The notes under the pieces: model-generated
What the model was told of the DNA's origin: nothing
What the model saw: only the letters and a program-made list of their open reading frames with translations
Databases searched by the model: none
Position numbers and translations under genes: made by a program
Part shown: positions 40,805 to 49,034 of the stretch, in pieces
How positions within the stretch are numbered: the first letter of the stretch is position 1
How the letters are laid out: every line of letters starts with the position of its first letter
Origin: Sergeia podlipaevii
Lineage: Eukaryota; Euglenozoa; Kinetoplastea; Trypanosomatida; Trypanosomatidae
Assembly (NCBI GenBank): GCA_030849805.1
Contig: JASANZ010002180.1
Span: 1 to 64,000, forward strand
Length of the DNA stretch: 64,000 bases
Direction: 5' to 3'

Positions 40805-41986
40805 TCATCTCGAGTTCCAACACTTTGCTGGAGCAGATCCCTTTGTGTTGCCGTTGGTGTCATACCCAATGCCATCACGTGCCAGCTTATCCGCCCTCTG
40901 ATTACCCAAGATACCAGCATGTGCGGGAATATACCTCACCCACACAGCTTCTTGGCCTTCGTTATCGGTGCTTCTCGGATCGAATGGGCGTTCAAAGCCC
41001 ATCACCTGTTTCCAGTAGAGGCCGTTGTATATGTCTCGCAGTCGACTCAGCACCTTCCACAATTGCTGATTCTGCACTGGTGCACCGCTGCACGTTATAA
41101 ACCCATTCTGTGACCACTTTTTTAGATGATTGGAGAGACCATCCACGACAAACTGGCTGTCCGTGTGAATATGCAACAGAGGTGGGAGAGTGTGGCATTT
41201 GCGCACGTTTACTGTGCCCCCATCAGCGGGTGACACTGTCACCCCAACAGCCTCCAGTGCTTTCCAAATTGCGCTGACGACGGCAACCAGCTCCGCCACA
41301 ATATTGGTATGCCTCAACCCCGGAATGTTCGGGGTGCATAAAGAAATAGGCGCGGAAACGTTATTCGGATTGCTCTCGCCGTAGTAAATGCCATACCCAG
41401 CGCGTGCAGCAGTGCCCTTACCATTACTTGAGCATGCACCATCCACGTAGATTACCTTCGTTGGTCCTTGCAAAGGTTCAATGCAAATCTCGTCGTCTTC
41501 ATCCTCGTCATAGTAGTCTTCTTCGTCATACGGAATATCGTAACCTGGACCCGGAAAGCGGTCATCGTCGTCGTAAAATATGTATCCATAATCGCTATCA
41601 TAGTACCCAAACTCGCCCTCTTCCTCGCAATACTCATCGTCATCTTCATCTTCGGTGTCGTCCTCAGCTTTCTTGCGTGCACCAGCAACCTTCTGGTGGG
41701 GAGGAAGATCGATAGCCTTGTAAGGAAGATAACGAAAAGCGCCGTCGTCTCCCCATGCGCCGTTGGCGTGTCTCCCCCGATACATAGCGAAATACGCGGG
41801 TCTCCGCGCACCTTGCGCGTATGTGGTTACATTCCCATCGATGAACGCCTGCGCCTCCGCACGCGTGTCATAACGCTTGAAGACAGCACCAGAAAAGCCC
41901 TTCACCTGGTCCATGCAATCCTTCATGTTGGTGTAGATACCGGGGATGCGGCCCTCAGCAACTGCAAAATAGCCTTCGTGACTCAT
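40805..41986 (-). CDS. RNH1: RNase H1 with viroplasmin domain (copy 1, all catalytic residues present)
   Basis: A 393-aa protein from MSHEGYFAVAEGR (an ATG five codons earlier also exists). The N-terminal 50 residues are the viroplasmin/hybrid-binding domain (YFAVAEGRIPGIYTNMKDC ... GFSGAVFKRYDTRAEAQAFI). A very acidic linker rich in Asp, Glu and Tyr follows (about residues 110-170). The RNase H domain has all catalytic positions: YVDGACSSNG (Asp), HTNIVAELVAVVSAI (Glu), LLHIHTDSQFVVDGL (Asp), and YIPAHAGILGNQRADKLARD (His and final Asp). It degrades the RNA strand of RNA-DNA hybrids. No presequence is evident, so nuclear/cytosolic localisation is likelier than mitochondrial. It lies downstream of a second RNase H1 gene and a truncated copy; acidic linker and sequence differ strongly from copy 2. 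Confidence 0.95.
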   Translation of the reverse strand: MSHEGYFAVAEGRIPGIYTNMKDCMDQVKGFSGAVFKRYDTRAEAQAFIDGNVTTYAQGARRPAYFAMYRGRHANGAWGDDGAFRYLPYKAIDLPPHQKVAGARKKAEDDTEDEDDDEYCEEEGEFGYYDSDYGYIFYDDDDRFPGPGYDIPYDEEDYYDEDEDDEICIEPLQGPTKVIYVDGACSSNGKGTAARAGYGIYYGESNPNNVSAPISLCTPNIPGLRHTNIVAELVAVVSAIWKALEAVGVTVSPADGGTVNVRKCHTLPPLLHIHTDSQFVVDGLSNHLKKWSQNGFITCSGAPVQNQQLWKVLSRLRDIYNGLYWKQVMGFERPFDPRSTDNEGQEAVWVRYIPAHAGILGNQRADKLARDGIGYDTNGNTKGSAPAKCWNSR

Positions 41987-42611
41987 TGCCACAATATGCA
42001 AACACTCACTATGTTACAGCTTGTGCGTAGGTGTGTGTGTGTGTGTGTGTGTGTCGAGGAGTGGCTCTGTATATGTAGTTGTAGTGCACGCAGCTGCAAA
42101 AAAAAAAAGTAATAAATGTGGAAGGAAGTAGTTGCACGCATAGTGGTAAAGCAGGAGGACGGAAGTAGTCAAGTGATGACTGGTTTCATGTCTATATACA
42201 ATTCAACAGCATTGTTGCTGCTGTGACAATAATTGCTCTAATCGTCTTTACACTGAGTTTTCACATTTGGAGCAGAAGATAACAAAAGGGTATGAAAAAA
42301 GAGGTTCAGATTTTCTTAAAAAGATATTTTTAGAAGTATAGTATAATAGCGAAGTAAGAGCACGAATGAGAAACTAACAATCGGATTGAAAGAAGAGAGG
42401 GGGGACCCACCACACATAACAATTAATTGATACTACCACATGTTATTCAACTGCATACATCATCAAGTGCGCAAATAAGTTTTTTTTTTTGACTTTCTAT
42501 GATGTCGCGCCTTTTCAATTTTATTTTCTTTCTATGGACAAACAAATAAGGTAAAGAGAATAATTAGAAGAATTAGTCCCTCCACGTAGCGCGTGACCCA
42601 TTTTGCGAACC
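41987..42611. other. Intergenic region with (GT)12
   Basis: (GT)12 at 42031-42054, an A run at 42097-42106 and purine stretches at about 42288-42303 and 42388-42404. I looked for the missing RNase H domain of the neighbouring truncated copy and saw none. Confidence 0.5.
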
Positions 42612-42794
42612 TTAGTAGCACGTTGCACAGTTTCCACCAATGAACGCCTCTGCCTCCAATTTGGTATTGGAGCGCTTAGAAGCATCTCGAGAATAGTCCT
42701 TCGTGTTTTGTTCGCAATCCGCCCAGGTTTGGTAGATGCCGAGCCCGCGACCCTGTGCTACTGCGTAGTGGCTCACACCATCAGTTAGCTTCAC
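42612..42794 (-). pseudogene. Truncated viroplasmin-domain copy of RNase H1
   Basis: Sixty codons that match only the N-terminal hybrid-binding domain: HYAVAQGRGLGIYQTWADCE, then KDYSRDASKRSNTKLEAEAF and IGGN, to be compared with GYFAVAEGRIPGIYTNMKDC and RYDTRAEAQAFIDGN of copy 1. The otherwise conserved hydrophobic G-A-V-F-K is changed to D-A-S-K, and a stop follows right after GGNCATCY. No RNase H catalytic domain lies downstream. It sits between the two RNase H1 genes in the same orientation, which points to a tandem duplication followed by decay. It could still be expressed as a tiny hybrid-binding peptide, but that is speculation. Confidence 0.8.
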
Positions 42795-43414
42795 AATTAT
42801 TGATAATATCCTGGGGGAAAATATCCTCTTTTCTTTTTGTGCTTTGGTGTTGTTCTCTCCCCCTCTTTATACATATAGACCTACTGTATGTACATATTCT
42901 TTAATGAATGGATGCATATGCTTCTCTCCTTACCTCTATTCTGTGGTTGTTGTAAAAGGTAAAATGTGTGTAGCTCGTTTGCTTATTTGTTTTCTTGATG
43001 ATTGAACAATTGCTGAGCTCAGTGTTGTGGTAGCACATCCAATGGACAGTTGAAGGGTTTTTTAAGGCCAATATACACAAAATAAAGACACGAGGGGAAG
43101 AAATAGCAAGACCGTATTTGAAACTATCTAAGCATGACTTGGCGTCGTCCCTGTCTGATACTGCAAGGACTGCATTAGGGGAACAGTATCAAAAGTTGCC
43201 TCAGCTATTCAACAATAAATATAGTTGGTTTAAGCATAGTTGATCTATTCCTCGTTTTCTTACTGTTGTTGTTAGTACTTAAATCGCTTGACCCCTGCAG
43301 CAAAGCGGCACTTGGTGTAACTACAGTTGTCTATCACATCTCTATCCGTGCTGTTCCATTAAAGAATACCCGAGAGAAAAAAAGAGTTAGTATAAGAAGA
43401 GCATACATTCATTT
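42795..43414. other. Intergenic region
   Basis: AT-rich spacer between RNase H1 copy 2 and the truncated copy. No gene or repeat recognised. Confidence 0.45.
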
Positions 43415-43520
43415 TTACCGACTTCTCTGTGCACCCTTTACGGCGAGTGCGTCCGCCATCTCGTTGCCCTCAATCCGAGAATGGCCCCGCACATGTTTCA
43501 GTTCAATCCCCTCCTCCGAG

Positions 43521-44987
43521 CTATTGAGGGTATTCTCCGTGGTGAACTCCAGTGGTGAACTCCAGTGGGTCCGCATCAAGGTGATGCTGCTCAAAGAAGA
43601 TGGTATTGTATGCATCGCGCAAAGCAATAAGCCACTTCCACAGATCCTGATTCTTGACTGGTCCGCCGTCACTTGCAAGCTTGAAGCCATTGCGGACCCA
43701 CTTTTTGGAGTACTTGGAAAGGCCGTCAAGGACATAGCGACTATCGGTGAAAAGCAGAATGCGGTACAGGACGCCAGTCACCTCGGTAACGTCAGGGATG
43801 TGCCTCACTGCGCCATCATTTATCGGCACCCCGGCGTCGCGAAAGCCTTGTTGGATAGCGTGGATGACAGCCCTCAACTCTGCACGATTGTTCGTCTGCT
43901 CCTCATTTGCAGAAAGCGGATACGAAAAGTTCCTGGAGTCACCATGACCGTAGAAGCCACCATACCCAGCAGCGGCTCTGGCTGATACGCCGTTGCTGCT
44001 GCATGCACCATCCACGTACACGACCTGCATCAGCACCTTTGGCGCGATAGTGGCAAATCGATCATATGCCCTGTAGGGTCCTCTCTGAGTCGCAATGCCG
44101 ATTGCGTCAGCTGTACTGCTATTCACTGCGTCTGCAAAGGACTCACGAGTGAATCTACATGAGTCCCCTGTAAAATGAGAGACTAAATCAAGAGCGGGAA
44201 TGGTATTGGCAGGTGCTTCAGAGCTAATACAGCGGCGAACCCGTTTAGTCGAGGGGCTATCCGCCCCACCTTCGTTATCGTCGACGTAGTCGTCTTCAGC
44301 CCGTGCTCGGGTGTGAGATCCCACGAGGGCTGCAGTGGGTTTTGCATCGCTCCGTCTCAGCACTGCTGTCGTGGAGATACTACTGCTGCTGCTGCTGCCT
44401 CCTGTCATACTAGCTGGTGATGCAGAACTGTTCATAGGGTGCGCCGCAAGAAACGCCCTAGCCTTGTCAAGAGTCGGGAACTTCTTGAACACCGCGCCTT
44501 GATACCCAGTCACGTGAATGGAGCACTGCTCCCAGGTGGAGTAAATGCCCCGCTCTCGCCCAATGGCTACTGAGTAGAAGTCTGGCTTTGTCTTCCCCAT
44601 ACTTGTCTGCCTGCTTGTGAAATTTGTCTTTTTCCTCTTCTTCTCGCTTCGTGCAAGTGCGGTGATAGTAGTTGAAGATGATGCTGGCCTTACAAGGTGT
44701 TTGTGTGTGTCCTTTTGAGATCTATAAAAATTTGCTTCTAACTGTGTGCTTGAGGTGAGTATGTTGGTGGCCGGCGGCACAGTGCCGACGATGCCGTTAT
44801 TGCTGTTCTTCGACGTGTAACGAGTCTTGTCAACTTCGTTGACGGTGGCCCTCGCAAAAGAAAGTTGAGTACGAGTGCTTGACTGCTTTGAAAAAGTTGG
44901 TTTAATTGTAAGTGGAATACTGTGCTTTCCACCTTTCACAAACAAGCGCTTCTTGAGATCCTTTAGCAAAAACCGTGAGGCAAACAT
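43521..44987 (-). CDS. RNH1: RNase H1 with viroplasmin domain (copy 2, C-terminus frameshifted)
   Basis: 488 codons before a premature stop. The N-terminus MFASRFLLKDLKKRLFVKGG is basic/hydrophobic and could be a mitochondrial presequence; a second in-frame ATG at 44600 (MGKTKPDFYSVAIGRERGIY) would give a protein starting right at the viroplasmin domain. Then DFYSVAIGRERGIYSTWEQC and GYQGAVFKKFPTLDKARAFL, a Ser/Asp linker, and RNase H motifs VVYVDGACSSNG, TNNRAELRAVIHAI and LFTDSRYVLDGLS. The final catalytic block (HVRGHSRIEGNEMADALAV) is present but in another frame (43415 to about 43550). A 13-bp tandem duplication at 43541-43566 accounts exactly for the shift. If real, the protein lacks the last catalytic Asp. 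A purine tract abuts the first ATG (44988-45012), with another at about 45045-45090. Confidence 0.9.
   Translation of the reverse strand: MFASRFLLKDLKKRLFVKGGKHSIPLTIKPTFSKQSSTRTQLSFARATVNEVDKTRYTSKNSNNGIVGTVPPATNILTSSTQLEANFYRSQKDTHKHLVRPASSSTTITALARSEKKRKKTNFTSRQTSMGKTKPDFYSVAIGRERGIYSTWEQCSIHVTGYQGAVFKKFPTLDKARAFLAAHPMNSSASPASMTGGSSSSSSISTTAVLRRSDAKPTAALVGSHTRARAEDDYVDDNEGGADSPSTKRVRRCISSEAPANTIPALDLVSHFTGDSCRFTRESFADAVNSSTADAIGIATQRGPYRAYDRFATIAPKVLMQVVYVDGACSSNGVSARAAAGYGGFYGHGDSRNFSYPLSANEEQTNNRAELRAVIHAIQQGFRDAGVPINDGAVRHIPDVTEVTGVLYRILLFTDSRYVLDGLSKYSKKWVRNGFKLASDGGPVKNQDLWKWLIALRDAYNTIFFEQHHLDADPLEFTTGVHHGEYPQ
43541..43566. repeat. 13-bp tandem duplication inside RNase H1 copy 2
   Basis: GGTGAACTCCAGT occurs twice in direct succession (43541-43553 and 43554-43566). 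Thirteen is not a multiple of three, so one unit too many shifts the frame from ...LEFTT into ...GVHHGEYPQ-stop. The sequence after the repeat continues with conserved RNase H C-terminal residues only in the shifted frame. Confidence 0.95.
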
Positions 44988-45430
44988 AAAGGAAAGGAAG
45001 GGGGAAAAAAAATACTATTGGCGTACCATTGAAATGCACGCTGATAAAAAGCGGAAAAAGCAATAGGGAAGAAAGAGAGGGAAAGGAGAAACGTGTAATC
45101 CGTGTCATTCCTGTTGTCACATCAGCACAGCAAATTCAGTGTATAATGACGTCCACTCAGCGCCAAAAAAAAAGAGAAAAAAAAGAGAGATGCACCAACA
45201 ATGATCATCCCCCTACACCTTTCTCCCACTTTCTCTCTCACTCATTCTCTTTCTGTATGCAATAGTATGCTGTTAATGTAATCGCCATATATGTACTGTA
45301 TGTGTCCAGGTTAAGTTGCAATATAATTCTCAATGTGAAAAAGCAGACAAGCAAAAAGTTACGTAGATATCCATACACACACACACACGCATCCTCTCGC
45401 TCTCTCTCTCTCTCTCACGGTCTAGTGCCT
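44988..45430. other. Intergenic region
   Basis: Purine tracts 44988-45012 and about 45045-45090 (splice signals for RNase H1 copy 2), A/G tract 45164-45190, (CA)n at 45374-45388 and (CT)n at 45397-45415. No gene seen. Confidence 0.55.
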
Positions 45431-45934
45431 TTACACAGCAGATGTGCACACTGTCTTATGCACACGCCAATCACCCTTCTGGCACTCCGGGCTGCAGTAC
45501 TTTGCTACCTTGCATCTACTGCAGCGCTGAAGGGATGTCCCCGCCGCACCCTCCTTCTTATGGCACTTGAAGCACCCATTAGGACTTGGATATCCCTGAG
45601 CAATTGAGGCATCCTCCATATCCATCATGTACTTGGCACGCGCCACAGCCTCACATTCGGGAGAGGCACACACAGGCTGAGGCAGATCCTCCACGCGTGC
45701 AGGGAAGGTCTGATCAAACAGCATCGTGTGGTGAATGAGGCGCACTGCGGGTACGCTCTTGCAGGCGCAGCACAAGGCATCTTCGCCGGAGAGCTCCTCT
45801 AGTAAGCTCTGGCTCACCTCCTCCACAATCTTAGCAATGTCCGCGTCATACGTCTCCTGCGTCAGCTTGTTGATTTCAGTGGAAAACTGGAACTCCTTGT
45901 TGCCGATGGAGGCGTGGTAGATGTGAAGTACCAT
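45431..45934 (-). CDS. MYND zinc-finger protein
   Basis: A 167-aa protein ending in a MYND finger: CFKCHKKEG..., then LQRCSRCKVAKYCSPECQKG and DWRVHKTVC, with the full C-x2-C / C-x2-C / C-x3-C / H-x3-C set of ligands. The N-terminal 110 residues contain additional Cys pairs (CCACKS; CASPEC) and may bind another metal. MYND fingers bind proline-rich peptides and act in protein-protein contacts. Short length and no enzymatic domain suggest an adaptor. Complete, with start at 45934 in a good context. Confidence 0.93.
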   Translation of the reverse strand: MVLHIYHASIGNKEFQFSTEINKLTQETYDADIAKIVEEVSQSLLEELSGEDALCCACKSVPAVRLIHHTMLFDQTFPARVEDLPQPVCASPECEAVARAKYMMDMEDASIAQGYPSPNGCFKCHKKEGAAGTSLQRCSRCKVAKYCSPECQKGDWRVHKTVCTSAV

Positions 45935-46214
45935 TTCGTTTGGCGGTTACCTGTTGAAAGATGACTATACATCAAAAGGAGAGAAAGGAAAAGAAATAGA
46001 GAAGCAGATTGTTTGTCACAACGCAGTCAAAAAAAAAAAAAAAAAAGGTAGGCATAAGGGGAGACTTAGCGGAGAGAACTTATAATAGTAATAATAACAC
46101 AGCCGTTTTTGATGTGAGCCAACGACATTGTGTAAAGAACAATCAATCAGTCAATCTAAGGAGGGGGTGCTCTGCTCTTAAAAGGGGAAAAAAAAGGATT
46201 CCTTCTCCTCCCCT

Positions 46215-48566
46215 TCACGCGCGCGCCGACGCTCCATCTAACATACGCGAAACAAACAAGGCGTACTCTACTGAAGGTGCACCATCACCTTTGAATACAT
46301 CCTCTACACGCAGCGCACGTGCGCACAACCCTTGCGTTGCTCTCACAGAGTACACGCCGTGCTTTTCAAGCACAAGGTTTACCGCCTCTGTGCACATAGA
46401 CAAAGGTAGAACACTGCCTGGCACCATTGACGACGATGACGTGCCCCTGCCTGAGCTCGCACTGGCAACATCGTATGTTTCCTCCGCAAGAAGCATGAGA
46501 GTAAGCAGGAGGTCTCGCGCATACGGACGGACTGCCTGACATAGCTCCCACACGATTTGTTCCCTCGCACGCTCCGCGAATACGCCTGTGAGCGTTGGGT
46601 CCTGTTGCCGAAGACGATCGTCATAATCGTCTGTTGCTGATGTGTGTGTGGTCCTCGCACTGGCTTTATTGTAGATTTCACTGTTCTGGCTCCGTGGAGA
46701 GGTGTGAATGGGAATAGTTGCATCAAGAAAGCACCGAAACGCCTCTCGACGCTTGATCTCAGCACGAGCGGCAGCGTCCTCGTAAATCCACTGCTGCTCC
46801 CTCTGCTGATGAATCGGATAACTGCGGGTCCAGGCGTGAAGCCTGCCTCCATCGGTGGCGCTAGCATTGCTGTCACCACTGTAGCGGCGCTGATACTGAG
46901 GTACCGGTGGTGGACGCTGGTAGTAGACGCTAGGCATAGGTACTGAAGATGTATATCCACCACCTTGCCTCGCATCATAGTTCCTCACTTGCTGCTGTCC
47001 CCGTTGACCCTCCATAGAGCGGTATAGGTCTGCTGTTTCTCGCACTGTCCCCCGCTGTTCCTGCAAAGCTTGTGTAGAGGCAGGTGAAATGGAGGTGCTG
47101 CTGCCGCTGTTCCACCTACCCTTTGAGTCCGCTTCCCTCCATGCTGACACCAACACAGGTGCTCCAGTGGTATTGCCCTCCTCCACAGAGAAGTGTCGAT
47201 CATCATCATCAAGTGAAACAGAAAAGTAAGAAACAAGAGCCGGTGCGTCATCGGATACCAGCTGATCCACAGACTCATGATTCTCCTCTACTGCATGGTT
47301 CGGTTGATCCCTATCAGTGTAATCTTTGGTGATATCGCTAACGGGAGAAGCTGCGGCGCCATCGACACCGTTGCATAAAGGCATCTCTGTTCCTGCAAGA
47401 GATCCATCCGCTGATGTGTGCAGATCCCTCCTAGTCTCACTCTCCTGCCGTATGAGCTGGCAATGCCCAGAGGGCACGGTCGTCGCAAGCGGGCTTTCCC
47501 CTCGGACGCTATCTACACTACCTTTGTAGCCCCTACTGGTGCTTCCATTGTTGCGGATTTGGCTGTCCATTGGACGATACGCCATCTGTTGCCGGTGTTG
47601 CTGGTCTAAAAGAAATTGTTCGCCGGAGTAAAGGCTGCTGTTATCGCCGTCCTTATGCAAAGAACTTCCCCCGCGGCAAACTGCGAGACGACTCCCTCTT
47701 CCGCTATCACCACAGCTACCCTCGCTGTAGACAGACGGCTGAGCCAGGTTCTGATGTGCCATCTCTCTTCCCTCACCATTTTCTCGGTGCCGCCACGAAG
47801 ACAAAGAAGAAAGCGATCTACTGTGAGAGTGTGGAGTTTCTTGATGGGGATAAGAGCGACCGCCGAGCTGTCCAGTAGAAACTGCTGCGATGATGGCATC
47901 GCTGTCGTATTCATAGTTGCAGTCATCGCCGCGGAACTCAGCGGTCCGCTGGCTTTCATCTCGCACGGGCGATCCGCACGAGGTGCGCTGATAGGCATCT
48001 CGCCTTCTGGATACTTCTTCCCCTTCATAGTGATAGTACGCATCTCTACTATCATCATAATCCTTGTCACCTTCATCATCATTGTTACCATCGCTGCTCG
48101 CTCTACTCACGTCCACATCAATGGTGTCCGTTGAGGCTTGACTCTGAATTTCGCCTTCATATCGATTATGTCGCGATTGGTGCTGTTGGCGACGATGGTA
48201 ATGAGGTGATGACATACAAGTCGAGGGGATCGAAGAAGCCTCCTGCGCGGCAGCCATGGCAGACTCTTCGCTACGGGTCAGCTCGCGTATTCGCTCTTCA
48301 GACGGCGCGAAGGGAGCGCGGGCCGCCACGACGGCTACTGGAAATTGCTGCTGCTGCTGCACCTGGTGTGACTGGCCCATGAGTTCACAAAGAAGCATTC
48401 TTCTCCCATCCCTCCCGGATGTGCTTGTTGCCGTGGAAGATGCTTGATGAAGCAAGGGCGAAGGTGGCTGATGCTGTGGTGGTGAAGGCGTGTGCTGCAG
48501 TCGCCGCGCATGTGAAGGAGGGCCACTCTGAGGGTAGCTACTCTCCCTCCAAGACTCGACAGACAT
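46215..48566 (-). CDS. 783-aa low-complexity protein with a C-terminal helical domain
   Basis: A long Ser/Gln/Arg/Asp-rich protein with no recognised domain in its first 600 residues; polyQ and SSS runs are frequent. The C-terminal 150 residues are different: they contain EIKRREAFRCFLDATIPIHT, then ERAREQIVWELCQAVRPYAR, DLLLTLMLLAEETYDV, EAVNLVLEKHGVYSV and VEYALFVSRMLDG, a helical region that is probably the conserved part. Acidic Tyr/Asp repeats (EGDKDYDDSRDAYYHYEGEE) sit near residue 170. Function unknown; could be a cytoskeletal scaffold. An (AT)n repeat follows immediately upstream of its start codon (48580-48611). Confidence 0.82.
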   Translation of the reverse strand: MSVESWRESSYPQSGPPSHARRLQHTPSPPQHQPPSPLLHQASSTATSTSGRDGRRMLLCELMGQSHQVQQQQQFPVAVVAARAPFAPSEERIRELTRSEESAMAAAQEASSIPSTCMSSPHYHRRQQHQSRHNRYEGEIQSQASTDTIDVDVSRASSDGNNDDEGDKDYDDSRDAYYHYEGEEVSRRRDAYQRTSCGSPVRDESQRTAEFRGDDCNYEYDSDAIIAAVSTGQLGGRSYPHQETPHSHSRSLSSLSSWRHRENGEGREMAHQNLAQPSVYSEGSCGDSGRGSRLAVCRGGSSLHKDGDNSSLYSGEQFLLDQQHRQQMAYRPMDSQIRNNGSTSRGYKGSVDSVRGESPLATTVPSGHCQLIRQESETRRDLHTSADGSLAGTEMPLCNGVDGAAASPVSDITKDYTDRDQPNHAVEENHESVDQLVSDDAPALVSYFSVSLDDDDRHFSVEEGNTTGAPVLVSAWREADSKGRWNSGSSTSISPASTQALQEQRGTVRETADLYRSMEGQRGQQQVRNYDARQGGGYTSSVPMPSVYYQRPPPVPQYQRRYSGDSNASATDGGRLHAWTRSYPIHQQREQQWIYEDAAARAEIKRREAFRCFLDATIPIHTSPRSQNSEIYNKASARTTHTSATDDYDDRLRQQDPTLTGVFAERAREQIVWELCQAVRPYARDLLLTLMLLAEETYDVASASSGRGTSSSSMVPGSVLPLSMCTEAVNLVLEKHGVYSVRATQGLCARALRVEDVFKGDGAPSVEYALFVSRMLDGASARA

Positions 48567-48577
48567 ACAAGCTGCTT

Positions 48578-48614
<37 letters not shown>

Positions 48615-49034
48615 ACAAAATAGGTATACAAAAGTAATGTAAAAAATGTACAGAAAAGAGAAGAGTGTACAACGCGCCAGTAATCTAATTGGCAAAAATA
48701 AAAGACAATCTAATAGAACCTGTTGAAGTTGGTGCACCTCTATCACCGCAGTTACAAATATTCACGGTGTGCTACAATCCTGGCCTTAAAAAAAAAAAAA
48801 TGTATAAGCAGAAAAGAAACAAAAAGAGATGGAATAGCAAATAACGATTATTGCGATGCGTCAACGCGTTAAACCTTCGACAAGAAGCAACAAAATGAAT
48901 AATACCTGAGAGTGGAAATTCACATTGCTGCAATAGTGGATAGTACAAGATGAGAATGTAAAAAGTACAGGCACATACAAAATAAATAAATAAAGATGTA
49001 ATGCAAAGCAGACAAAAACGAGAAAAATGGGTCG
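48567..49034. other. Intergenic region with (TA)16
   Basis: (TA)16 at 48580-48611 only about 14 bases upstream of the start codon of the 783-aa gene, followed by purine stretches at 48650-48662 and an A run at 48788-48799. No gene seen. Confidence 0.55.
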
